Of a stretch of 64,000 bases of DNA, positions 50,641 to 60,300 are shown piece after piece. The position numbers and the translations under genes were made by a program. Under the pieces are notes generated by a model. That model worked only from the letters and a program-made list of their open reading frames with translations, searched no databases and was not told the DNA's origin. Source of the stretch: Cycas panzhihuaensis (taxonomy: Eukaryota; Cycadophyta). Each line of letters begins with the position of its first letter. Position 1 is the stretch's first letter. Location: assembly GCA_023213395.1 (NCBI GenBank), contig CM041465.1:79739741-79803740 (forward strand). The letters run 5' to 3'.

Positions 50641-53600
50641 CTAAGTCAAAGGAATACTTCGAAAAACCCCAATGATCATTTTGATCAATGGTGGTGTGTC
50701 ATTAAATTCAATCAATATATCTATTTCTTGATAGTTGAATCTTATATAGAACCTAAAATAAGCTTTACCTTCTCTTTACCTGGTCATCACACCTTTTATT
50801 ATATAGGAATAATTAAAAGCATCACAGTTTATATTAGCTCATATACCCTTGTCTTTGATTTTTATGCCTTATCTATAGGTGGGTCATATGAAATTCTTAT
50901 CATATAATGGCTCTAGACTTTAGGAATTTATAACACCAATAACTCATCCACAACCCCATTCATTATTTTCAAAGATTACATGGGCCACTCACACAAACTT
51001 TATGGGATACAAGCCCCTCCAAATAAACTAATCTCACCCACCCAAATGCACTAACAACTCAATGATAATATAGGATACATCTTTCATCTCAACCATATCC
51101 ATACCCCTTCTAGCATTCCCTTTAATATCCAATAAGTATTGGATCGATGCCAATTTATATTTGATTTGTTACCTACCAGCCTCTTGCCTAATCAAGGGTG
51201 TTATTATACTATTGAGTTATAAAATTCACATAACCTAATTAGCCTTCGACCATATAAGAACTCATATTTCTAAAAATGTGAAATCAAAAAAATTGTAGGG
51301 GAATTACTAGATATAGGCATCATCCAACCTAGTAAAATCCTGCATATGGCACCCATCACTCTAGTTTATAAAAAGAATGGCTCTTTTCGACTTTGCATTG
51401 ACTATTGTATGCTCAATAAAATCACTATAAAAAATATGTTTCCCACACCATAAATTGATGACATATTAGATGAGATCCATGGTGTTGTAATTTTACCAAA
51501 CTCAATTTGTAGTTATGATATTACCAAATCCCTATCTTGCCAAAGGAGCAATATAAAATGACCTTTCTAACCCACCATGGCCACTTTGAGTTCCAGGTCA
51601 TGCCCTTTGGCCTATGTAATGCTCTGGCTATCTTTTAGGCCCTCATGAATAAGATCTTTTCTCTATATCTACGAAAACTTGTCATCATCTTCTTTGATGA
51701 TATTCTTATCTATAGCTCAAACATTCCTGCTCACTTCCTACATCTGCCAATAGTCTTTTAAATCCTGGCTAAGAATAAACTATATGCTAAACTCTCCAAA
51801 TGTAAGTTTGGGAATCTGAACTATAATACCTTGGTCATATTATATCCTTTGTAAGGGTTTGGGTGGATCTCAATAAAATCTCTATCATCACCAATTGGCT
51901 AATCCCAAAAATCCTTATCTAATTGTGGGCTTTCCTAGGGCTTATTAGATTTTATCATTGGTTTGTTCAAAATTATGCCACACTAACCACCCTCTTAACC
52001 CACTTACTTTGGAAGGATTCCTTCCAATGGTCTCTCTCATCCAATGAGGCTTTCCTCCATCTAAAGGAGGTCATGACAACCACCCTAGTTTTTCCCTCTC
52101 CTGACTTTACTTGGCCTTTCCAATTAAAATGTGATGCCTCTAGGTTTGGACTAGGTACAGTCTTAATGCAGGACTTCCACCCCATCACCTTTGAAAGCCA
52201 AAAACTCAAAGATCATGAGTGTAGACTGTCTACCCATTAAAAAGAAATATGGTCCATCCTCCACATTGTTGACAAATGATGATAGTATCTACTTGGTTCT
52301 AAATTTGCCATCCTCACTAATCATCATAGCCTTCACCACTTACTAGATCAATCTGTCATCTTGGAAGAGCAGGCTAAATGGGTGAACCACCTCCAAGTTG
52401 TTGACTTTATAATCACATATAAAAAGAGGAAAGATAACATTGTAGCAGATGCTTTCTTGAGGCTACCTTCCCCTGCACTTGACGATAACACTTGTCACAG
52501 TGAGGACCCTACCATTCATGTTATTTGTTCCCCACAATCAACATGGATATTAGAATATCATTCTTCCTCTCTTGGTGGTCATTCTGGTTTTGATAAAACT
52601 TATCATAGGATATGATCTGAATTCTTTTGGCTAGAAATGAAATCCACCATCCTTACCTTTATCTCTAAATGCGACACATGCCAACATAACAAAGCTGATA
52701 TGAAACCTAAATTAGGCCTTGTTCAACCATTGCATATCCCACAAGGTAAATAGTAAGCTATTGCCATGGACTTTATAATAGACTTACCATTATCTACAAG
52801 ATCTGACTCTATTTTAGTAGTCATAGATAGGTTGATAAAATATACCCACTTCTCATATGTCTACACAACTTATAAGTCTCTATGTATCACTAGCATTTAC
52901 CTCTAAATAATATTTCATTTGCACAATTTTCCATCCACTATCGTATGTGACCGAGATCCTAAATTCACTAGCTCCTTCTGGTAGGAGCTATTTTGTGTAT
53001 CTGGAACATTATTCAATATGAGTTTGGCATACTATCCATAGACTAATGGCCAATCAGAGGTCTTTAATAGAACTCTGGAGACCTACTTACGTTGCTTTAC
53101 ATCTGGCCACTAGTCTAAATAGACATTATGGCTAGCCCTAACTGAGTATTGGTACAACTCCTCATATCATTCAACCATTAGAAATTCCCCATTTTTGGCT
53201 CTCTATAGGTATACCCCATCATCCCACCACACCTTGGCTACTAATCTCTACACAGAAATAGTATAATAAAAATTGTAATACATGGACCAAATTCTCCATA
53301 TGCTTAAACAAAACCTAACCATGGTCTAGAATCGAATAAAATAATTAGTAGACTGCCACCATTCTAATTGCTCCTTTAATATTGATGATCTTGTATTCCT
53401 TCATCTACAACCTTATAAGCAGTAATCCCTTCACCATCATAAGAACTACAAACTTAACCCTTGATATTATGGCCCCTATAAAGTTCTTAGATGTATTAGG
53501 AAAGTTGTGTATGCTCTTGACCTTCCCCTAACCACCAACATCCATAATATTTTTCATGTATCTTATCTCCAAAAGTGTCTAAGCAAAACCAATCTCATCT

Positions 53601-53823
53601 AGATAATCCTTCCAATTTTGAATGAAGAGAAAACCTTATTTATACCTCTAGAATGTATACTGGCTAGCAAATAATGCTATTTCTAGAATCGATCTATTTC
53701 AGAATATTTAATATAGTGGGCATGCTCTAATTCAGACGGAACAACTTGGGAATCTGATGATTTTATCAAGAGTCACTTGTATCTCACATACCTTAAAGAC
53801 TCAACATCTTAGATGGAAGGACC
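50641..53823 (+). pseudogene. Gypsy-B pol: protease, RT, RNase H, integrase, chromodomain-like end
   Basis: Visible blocks are the protease start (about 50680), RT with [11 protein letters not shown] and FFDDILIYS (about 51690), RT thumb and RNase H in one open stretch (51923-52240: FLGLIRFYHWFVQNYATL, FQLKCDASRFGLGTVLMQ, ITFESQKL), the integrase zinc region (GGHSGFDKTY, CDTCQHNK), core MDFI, CDRDPKFTSSFW and TNGQSEVFNRTLETYL with D, D and E present, then YYGPYKVL. The end (53600-53800) reads VPLECILASK, Trp-related and TTWESDDFIKSHL text typical of a chromodomain, which directs chromoviruses to histone-marked chromatin. Stops remain throughout. Confidence 0.9.
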
Positions 53824-54237
53824 TATTATATAATTCATCTTATTAAGTTATGTAAAACACTATTATATAGCGAGCTATAAGGAGGTTAAAAGATAAGGTT
53901 AATTAAGGAACTTTGTGTATAAGTCAATAAGCTAGCCAATGGTATGTAAGGCTATTATGCCATCCAATAGAATGTAAGGCCACTTAGGTCACCAATAGGA
54001 TTACATATAAAAGACCATATTTTGTCTATATAAGGGTCATAGATTATAAAAGATGGTTAGCTAGATGTTACTTTTTATAAAGATTATACTGCGACACTCT
54101 TTATTTTGGTGATTATTTGGCATTCGTGTTCTTATAAGATTCTCTATTAATTTGCTTGCCCTATTAGACAAAATAAAGTGGTTGCTATTGTCATTTTTTT
54201 ACTATCTTAAAGAGCTCCTGTGAGAAGATATGTCCCA
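53824..54237 (+). repeat. Gypsy-B 3' LTR
   Basis: It starts tattatataattcatctta after a purine-rich tract (gatggaagga) and ends gtccca. It diverges clearly from the 5' LTR, so the insertion is old. Confidence 0.92.
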
Positions 54238-54577
54238 TCCTTAAATATATTAGTGAAGTCACATACCCTCTCGACCTTCCTCTCATCACCAACATCCATA
54301 ATATTTTTTATGTTTCTTATCTTCAGAAGTGTCTAAGAAAAACCCATGTCTCCTAGACAAACCTACTAATTTTGGATAAAGAGCAAACCTTGATCGTACC
54401 TCTAGAACGTATACTAGCTAGTAGATAATGTTGTCTTTGGAATCAATATATTTTAGAATATTTAATATAATGGGTAGGTTGTAATTCTGATGAACCAACT
54501 TGGGTATCTAATGATTTTATCAAAAGGCATCCACATCTCAAATGACTCAAGGACTCAACATCTCAGGGGAAGGGATC
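54238..54577 (+). pseudogene. Gypsy-A integrase C-terminus and chromodomain-like end, with PPT
   Basis: It is homologous to 53488-53823 of Gypsy-B and begins exactly where the Gypsy-A interior was cut at 47766. Blocks VPLERILAS and WVSNDFIK-like text recall the chromodomain. It ends in the polypurine tract aggggaaggga (54565-54575), next to the 3' LTR. Confidence 0.88.
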
Positions 54578-54924
54578 TGTTAGATAACTCATCTTACTAA
54601 GTTATGTAAAGAACTATTATGCAGAGAGCTATGAGGAGGTTTAGAGATAAGGTTAGTTATAGAACTTAGTGCATGAGATGATAAGCTAGCCAATGGTATG
54701 CAAGGCCACTATATTGTCCAATAGAATGTAAGGTCACTTGGGCCACCAATAGGATTACATATGAAAGACCCTCCTACAATACTCTTTATTTTTAGTGATT
54801 GACTGGCACTATTGTGTTCTTATGAAATTTTTGATAATTTATTTGCCTTATTGGTTAGAATAAAGTGGTTTCAATTGCTATTATTTTACTATCTTAAGGA
54901 GCACCTGTGAGAGGATATGCCCCA
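54578..54924 (+). repeat. Gypsy-A 3' LTR with internal deletion
   Basis: It starts tgttagataactcatcttac and ends gcccca. It lacks roughly 65 bp present in the other three LTRs, including the tctatataagggt region that carries the TATA-like motif, joined at gaaagaccctcctacaatac. Confidence 0.92.
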
Positions 54925-55377
54925 CATGCCATTCAATATCAAGATACTATTTTGACATGGATTTAGTTGCAATATCCTATAGCTATAAGAAATAACTTAA
55001 TTTTGGTCTCTCATTTACCAAAGAAAAATACAAATCAGTTATTCATGCTACTATAGAGTTGATTTGGCTTAGAAAGATTCTTATCGTGCTTAGACTTTAA
55101 CAAACTTTACCTACCATTCTATATTATGACAACCAAAGTGCGCTAAAGGTGATAAAGAATACTATTTTCTATGATAAAACCAAGCACATAGAGGTATATT
55201 ATCACTTCATCCATGAGCATGTTCAAAATATAGAAGTATACCTTATATACTAGCTAACTCAGGACCAAGTTGCAGATATCCTCACCAAAGCACTTGGTAA
55301 ACCAAAGTTTAAATGGTTTTGTCTTGACCTTAGCATCAAATCCAATGAAGTTATCATTAAAGGAGGGTGTTAAAACA
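54925..55377 (+). pseudogene. Copia-A RNase H (resumed) and PPT
   Basis: In one frame the text continues the host protein from 39303: CHSISRYYFDMDLVAISYSY, TKEKYKSVIHATIELIWLRK, YDNQSALKVIKNTIFYDKTK, HIEVYYHFIHEHVQN and QVADILTKALGKPKFKWF. This is the standard copia RNase H ending. It finishes at the purine tract ttaaaggaggg immediately before the 3' LTR. Confidence 0.92.
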
Positions 55378-55657
55378 TGTAATAATACCTTCTATATAAT
55401 TGTATTTTATATGTACTTTATACTAAATGTAATATTAAGGACACCCATTTAAAAATTAAGCTACAATTGATAAACTGGTTGGGTCTGCCCACATTGTCGA
55501 TATACCTACTAATAATTTCATGGTATTTTTGAGGTGGTTTACTTATAAATTCAGTCCATGCCGAATGATTTATATATTGATTATTTTTCTATGTGGCAAC
55601 TTTGTTAAAATGAAGAATGGGTGCTTCACAAATTTGATAACTGCATTATTTTCCTAC
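55378..55657 (+). repeat. Copia-A 3' LTR
   Basis: It starts tgttaaaacatgtaataata after the PPT and matches 28402-28658. The right border (about 55657) is where similarity to the 5' LTR stops. Confidence 0.85.
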
Positions 55658-55785
55658 TGGAATCACGTCTACAGGATGGTCTTCTATGCTTAGAAGGGTG
55701 TAACGAACTAAGGTGTGGTTGGCTATAAATAGGACCTTATCAGCAAGAAGGAACACCATGCAAGGCGTCCGTGCACCAGAGTGTG
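55658..55785. other. Short GC-richer stretch between Copia-A and the Tat-like primer site
   Basis: No coding text was recognised. On the minus strand it follows the primer site of the large LTR, so it may be a remnant of gypsy leader. Confidence 0.4.
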
Positions 55786-55812
55786 GATTCGGGACCCACA
55801 GATGGTGCCCAA
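55786..55812 (-). other. Primer-binding-site-like motif left of the 2.5-kb LTR
   Basis: The minus strand reads attgggcaccatctgtggg, close to the common plant gypsy junction attggcgccgtctgtggg with one extra G and CpG-type decay. Its position means the LTR has internal-type sequence on this side too. Confidence 0.65.
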
Positions 55813-56491
55813 TTGCCTTAGGGTGATCTTCAGAAAAGGATGCAAGGCGAGGCCTTGGGTCGTCCCAAAAGAAGAGGCCCTCCTACCCCTTGGATGGCTG
55901 GGAAGAGGAAGAGGGACTCTGAGGAGCTGCACCTTCTCATGGGAGGGAGAAGGCAACATGTGAGAGAATATGTGTGAAATATGATGTCCTACGTGTGGGC
56001 TAGATGGGGGGTGAGGAATGTGTGGATCACACCCAAAACCTATCTACAAGTGGTATAAACAACTATAAAAAGGATTTGTAAATGCAAGAATGAGTTCTTT
56101 CCTTTTTCATTTCTTATGTGTTTTTAGCATGCGACATGTGCATAAAAGAAACACTATGGAAAAGGACAAAAAGGGGACAAGGAATACCTGGAAAAGTAGC
56201 ACAGTTGGGATGTTGCGACCTTCTACTCTTTACGCGCTCGCCCACTCAAACTTGCCATGCGGGTGAGAGGCTAGCTGACGATGGTTGCCGTGAGCGGACG
56301 AGGGGCTACCTTACCTTCCCCAATCATGTGAAAGCAAAGCGACACAAAGAGTGGCAAAAGGAAACGAAAATACTACTAACTAGAGACTAACCTGTCAAGA
56401 AGTTCACCTCCTTCGTACTTCCATTGTTGCAAACTTGCCAAGCATAAAATAAAAGTTTCTCCCTCTTGGAAGAGGGGGTTGCCAAATATGC

Positions 56492-56493
<2 letters not shown>

Positions 56494-56550
<57 letters not shown>
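56494..56550 (+). repeat. (AT)n microsatellite
   Basis: An uninterrupted AT run of about 57 bp inside the 2.5-kb LTR. Confidence 0.95.
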
Positions 56551-56553
<3 letters not shown>

Positions 56554-57610
56554 TACAAGAAGCTAGTAATAAATCAAGTTAAAGAAATATTACACTCTAC
56601 TCCAAAACCTCCAAGTAAGACTCAAACCAAAGCAACACCAAACAGTGACCAAGATGAAGAAGTTAGCCTCAGAATGGCTAACTCACCCACAAGTACCTCT
56701 ACGTAGCCTCAAAGGGGGGAAAAATAGAGTGTAATGGTTGTATGGGACAGAAAATAAAGGAAGAAATAAACCAACAAAAAGGTGCATAAATAAACCCAAG
56801 AGACGAAGTGTTATGGATAGCAAATCATCAGGTTAGGATAAGCTAAGGGTCACGAACCAACCAAGATAGGTTTGGGGGCTTATGTGATGCCCAAAACCTA
56901 AGAGTGCAGGTCTAAAACCAATGTGGCAAGGGCTGCCAATGCTATTTCAGAACTAGAAATAAGCTCTCAATATCCCTGGCCTAACTCCAAGGGGGGTATG
57001 AAGTGAAAGAGGAAGGAAGGGAAGGGTAAAACCCTTGGGGAGAAGTCCAATAAGGGGATCGATCGCACCTTTCTCCCTTCACCCATCCTTGTGAAGCCCT
57101 CTTGCACAACCACCTTAGAGTGACCTTGCGAGAAAAGAGAGGAGAAGCACTGTAAAATGAGGAGCAGTAGGTAAGCTCCTATGGAATGCAAAGACAGGAG
57201 CAAGGAATAACTCAACAGTGCTCATAAAAGAAAGGAGAAAAATAAGAAACTTAAAGGACCATTGAAGGGGTACCTTGCAGCAGAAGGGAAGAGCTCGATT
57301 CTGCCAGAAATCAGAAGGAAAAGCATGTGCCAAATAGGCTTTTTAGGCCTAGGCTGAAGAGGAGGCAAACGTAGATGTAAATATGAGATCTTGGAGCTTG
57401 CTTTGTTGAGGTGCTGTAAGTATTCTTCCTCCATGATGTAGACCTGCAAAAAGGGAGTATGAAGCTGCTGGAGTAAGGCCTGAGATGTAGCAGGTATCCT
57501 GTGGAAGGAGAACCAGAGCCAAAGAGCAGATCTTATGAAAGTTCTGGAGAGAGAGCTGGAGTAGAGCCAAAAAAAATGAATGAAGAGAGAGACAAATGGC
57601 TTTCTTTTTG

Positions 57611-57620
57611 GGTTTTATAT
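57611..57620 (-). promoter_or_regulatory. Candidate LTR TATA box
   Basis: The minus strand reads atataaaacc about 700 bp from the LTR start, a plausible U3/R border position in a long LTR. No other support. Confidence 0.3.
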
Positions 57621-57627
57621 TCTCCCT

Positions 57628-57651
57628 AACCCTAAACGAGCATTTAGGGTT
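57628..57651 (+). promoter_or_regulatory. Telo-box palindrome in LTR
   Basis: aaccctaaa and tttagggtt form perfect 9-bp inverted arms around cgagca, preceded by another ccctaa. AAACCCTAA-type telo-boxes are known promoter elements in plants; here they flank the candidate TATA box. Confidence 0.45.
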
Positions 57652-58318
57652 ATTGAGGGGATGAATACGCAAGGATGCCACATGGCAGTTTCACGAAAAG
57701 AGCGAGAACTACTGCGGCTATTTAAAAAAATGAAGTTAAACAGTCACACCATGGTAAACATCATGGTACCGTAGTAAACTTCGTGGTACCGTTAAGCTTA
57801 CAGTGGTGCGGGCCCAAAACTCAAAATTAAGGCAGAAACATGGCCTAGAATCAAATAGAGAGGTGTGTAAAGGCTGGGCAGGCTGGAAGCTCATGCCCAT
57901 ATGGTTGACAAGTGGCCAAAAGAGAAAAATGAGTCTCTAAGGAGGGTCCTATCACACTTGGAAGGGGATTCAAAGTAATGATAGGAGTGTTGACACAAGA
58001 GGGTTGTAGCCAACGACGGTGTTCGAAGAGTTATGGAGGCATTATGGGTGGCTGAGTGCCATATGGGATGTATGGATCGCTGAGGAATGCCCCATGGTGG
58101 GTCGTCATAGGCTGAATAATATGCGGCAGGTACAAGCAACGTGATCAGACAATAAAGCAATGCCATCACATAAATGATAGGTAAGCATGCATCAAACAAT
58201 ACCCTAAGCCACTTCGACCAAGCGAAAGTGAGGATGAAAGTGAGAAATATATACCTAATCCTACCTGAGTCGACTCATCCCAAATCCATTCCCAGTAGAT
58301 GGGAAACACTGCCCCCTT

Positions 58319-58328
58319 GGCAGTAGAG
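58319..58328 (-). other. Polypurine tract of the Tat-like element
   Basis: The minus strand reads aagggggcag directly before tgtttccc, the usual PPT-LTR arrangement for plus-strand priming. Confidence 0.75.
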
Positions 58329-58689
58329 CCTCACCGCTTAGAAGCATGGTGTGATGGCGAATGCTAGCAACCAAAAACTATTAGTAGCATATACGTATGT
58401 ACATATAAATCATGAACAGAATATAGACCAAGGGTGTTGGCAAGTGCCGTGATGGAACACATGGATAAGGGAGACAGAGATGAGGATAACATAGGGGATG
58501 CCTATGTGTCATCTGAAAGTTGACCTGTAGATAAAGGAAATGAAAGAGGAGGATATCCCCATTGCCAAAATGCAATGAGTAATGTGAGTGAACCCAATAG
58601 ACTAAACAAATAAGCTAGGAGAACGACGACCAAAGACTCGGGTAACAGGTAGGCCAAGTAAGTCTCTTAAAGGTGGTCGCTGAGAAGGG
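58329..58689. other. Spacer between RNase H and PPT
   Basis: No coding text was recognised. It would be the 3' untranslated end of the Tat-like element. Confidence 0.4.
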
Positions 58690-59089
58690 GGAGGCGACGC
58701 TTAAGGATGAGGCAAACAAGGTTGTCAGCTTCAGTATTAAGGGCCCGGGGAATATGATAAATGCCGACAGACTGGAAATGAGCCAATAGTCACATCTCAG
58801 TTGATACCAGAGCTCTTAAGCATAGGCACTACACTTGGTAGACCTGGGTGAGATGAGACACCACCACTTGGGAGTTGCAAAGACGGATAATGGGTCCATG
58901 ATAGAAATGCCATGCATCGGTGAGGGCTTCAATAACGACCGTGTACTTGGCTTCGTTATTGGTTGCCTCAGGAAGGAAAATTCCAGAGTGTAGATAGTCG
59001 TGCCTAGAAGAGTCACAGAGTATCCACGCAGCGATGGAAGGACCAAGATTACAGTGGCTTCCACCATCGGTGAAAATAAAAAGAGCCAT
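58690..59089 (-). pseudogene. RNase H distal to integrase in the Tat-like element
   Basis: From the minus-strand ATG at 59089: ALFIFTDGGSHCNLGPSIAA (first Asp), FLPEATNNEAKYTVVIEALT (Glu), IIRLCNSQVVVS (the family has Asp where Asn stands), and after two stops HIPRALNTEADNL (final Asp). This is an RNase HI-type domain like the second RNase H of Tat elements. It would degrade the RNA strand of the cDNA hybrid. The Asp-to-Asn change and the stops at 58829 and about 58797 inactivate it. Its place 3.7 kb downstream of integrase, beyond the antisense gene, is unexpected. Confidence 0.85.
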
Positions 59090-60300
59090 GAGTGAGAACG
59101 ACTTCTCTACTGAAAGAAGTACAATGAAACTGAAGAAAGAGGTGAGAAGAGGACCTTATGTGGCTAGTGATGGTGGCCGTGAAGGGGTACGAAGGCCTGG
59201 CAATGAGGCGACCCAAAGGCAGCGAAGGCTACCCCACCAATGGGGAAGAAAATGGCGGAAAAGGGGGCTCTGGGGCACTCAAATTGGCCTAAGGAAGCAT
59301 AAAGGGGTGCCCGGCCAGAGGGGACACTCCCTATGGAAGTGCCAAGAGCAAAAATGGGTTGCAAAAATGAGTCTAGGATGACGAAATGAGTTGAATGAGT
59401 ATAAACTTGGGTATACACGGGAGTGGCATGCAAAATGAGACGAAAAGGGGCTTTAATAAAAATGAGCCGCTTTGGGCATCATTAATGTGCCAAAGGAAAC
59501 AGGTCGAAAGGAGACCATGGAGATAAAAATAGGAACTGGGCCAGAAGGCAATGCTGAGCAGGGCAAAAAAGTAATCTCGAAGGCTGCCTTAGGGGTGAAA
59601 AGGAAGAAGTACCCAACAGGCCACCGCTTATATAAGGAAAAATGAATGAAAAAGATTTCATTTTCACGAGCTCTCGTACGAAATCCAGAGCTCGTCCCTT
59701 ATGCAGTGGAGTGCTACCCTACTTCTGGGACATGCCACAGGAGATACGACCATTGGATCAGAGTGAGGAGGCAGCCAGAGTGACCGGGGGATCGGGATGG
59801 TGACCACACGACTAGATCCAATGAGTGGATCGCGTAAACCTAACCCAAAATTACATTTTGAATTTTAATAAATTTTGTGAAATTTTGTAGCTTTTTGGGC
59901 CCCATAAGGACAAGAAGTGACCTCCCGAGGTCTGAATTGGACCCAAAGAGGGGCGAGACTAGGGCACTAGGCAGCCCCAGTCCCGGTGGGCACAACTGTG
60001 GCCCACCCAGAGGAAAAAATTTTGGTTTTGGGGGTCGAGAACCCCCCTTTAGGGGGGTGAAGTTCGCACCATGGTAAAGATGGCGGTGTCGCGATCTTTT
60101 CTGTGGGGTGATCGCCCGGCCTTGCCTAAACTCTGTGGTACCGTGGAGTTTAGCGTGGTATGGGGCTAGGGTCCCAGAAAAAAGGAAAGGGGGCTCTGAG
60201 GAGCCCCAAGTCTAGAACAGATGATGCTGAGATAAATTCTTAGGAGGCCAGGAGTGAGTGCTGGCTATAGATTAACACGTTTGGGTGGCATTTTTTACAG
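59090..60300. other. Region between RNase H and antisense PMD gene
   Basis: No recognised coding text on either strand. As the 5' flank of the PMD gene it may hold its promoter and a 5' exon, since a splice-acceptor-like ttttttacag ends at 60300. It contains a minus-strand ttatataag (about 59628-59636) and a G/C hairpin (60029-60057). Confidence 0.4.

Larger units (their letters stand above)
47767..54237 (+). mobile_element. Gypsy-B: second chromovirus of the same family nested in Gypsy-A
   Basis: LTRs 47767-48182 and 53824-54237 flank a complete interior. The flanks are ttctt (47762-47766) and tcctt (54238-54242), a TSD with one transition. The left flank is the Gypsy-A integrase C-terminus, and the right flank is the missing end of that same interior, which shows nested insertion and not a tandem recombination product. 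The interior carries gag, protease, RT with an intact FFDD centre, RNase H, integrase and a chromodomain-like end. It is better preserved than Gypsy-A but still stop-laden. Confidence 0.93.
39304..54924 (+). mobile_element. Gypsy-A: Ty3-gypsy chromovirus inserted in Copia-A
   Basis: The outer LTRs are 39304-39717 and 54578-54924, flanked by catat and catgc (TSD with two transitions). Interior order: primer site, leader with a tRNA-like repeat, gag, protease, reverse transcriptase, RNase H, integrase, then, after the Gypsy-B insertion, a chromodomain-like end and PPT. The interior is split by Gypsy-B (47767-54237) and by a 2.2-kb captured-gene insert (43406-45620). Removing Gypsy-B and one ttctt-like copy restores the integrase C-terminus in order. 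Confidence 0.92.
55813..58318 (-). repeat. 2.5-kb LTR of the Tat-like element
   Basis: The right end gggaaaca (TGTTTCCC on the minus strand) directly follows a minus-strand PPT; the left end is tgcctta, abutting a primer-site-like motif. TG...CA borders are therefore set by PPT and PBS and not by comparison with a second copy. It contains an AT microsatellite (56494-56550), a minus-strand TATA-like atataaaacc (57611-57620) and a telo-box palindrome (57628-57651). Small frames inside have no recognisable product. Confidence 0.68.

Noticed and set aside
39304-54924. Reading the four gypsy LTRs as a tandem array from unequal recombination
   Set aside because: The interior of the outer element is split into complementary parts at 47766/54238 with TSD-like ttctt/tcctt, which nested insertion explains fully.
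56118-57774. Several 60-110-codon frames within the 2.5-kb LTR
   Set aside because: No motif, overlapping on both strands, and located in an LTR bounded by PPT and PBS.
59034-59433. Frames of 115 and 89 codons next to the RNase H
   Set aside because: The first overlaps the RNase H on the opposite strand; neither resembles a known protein.
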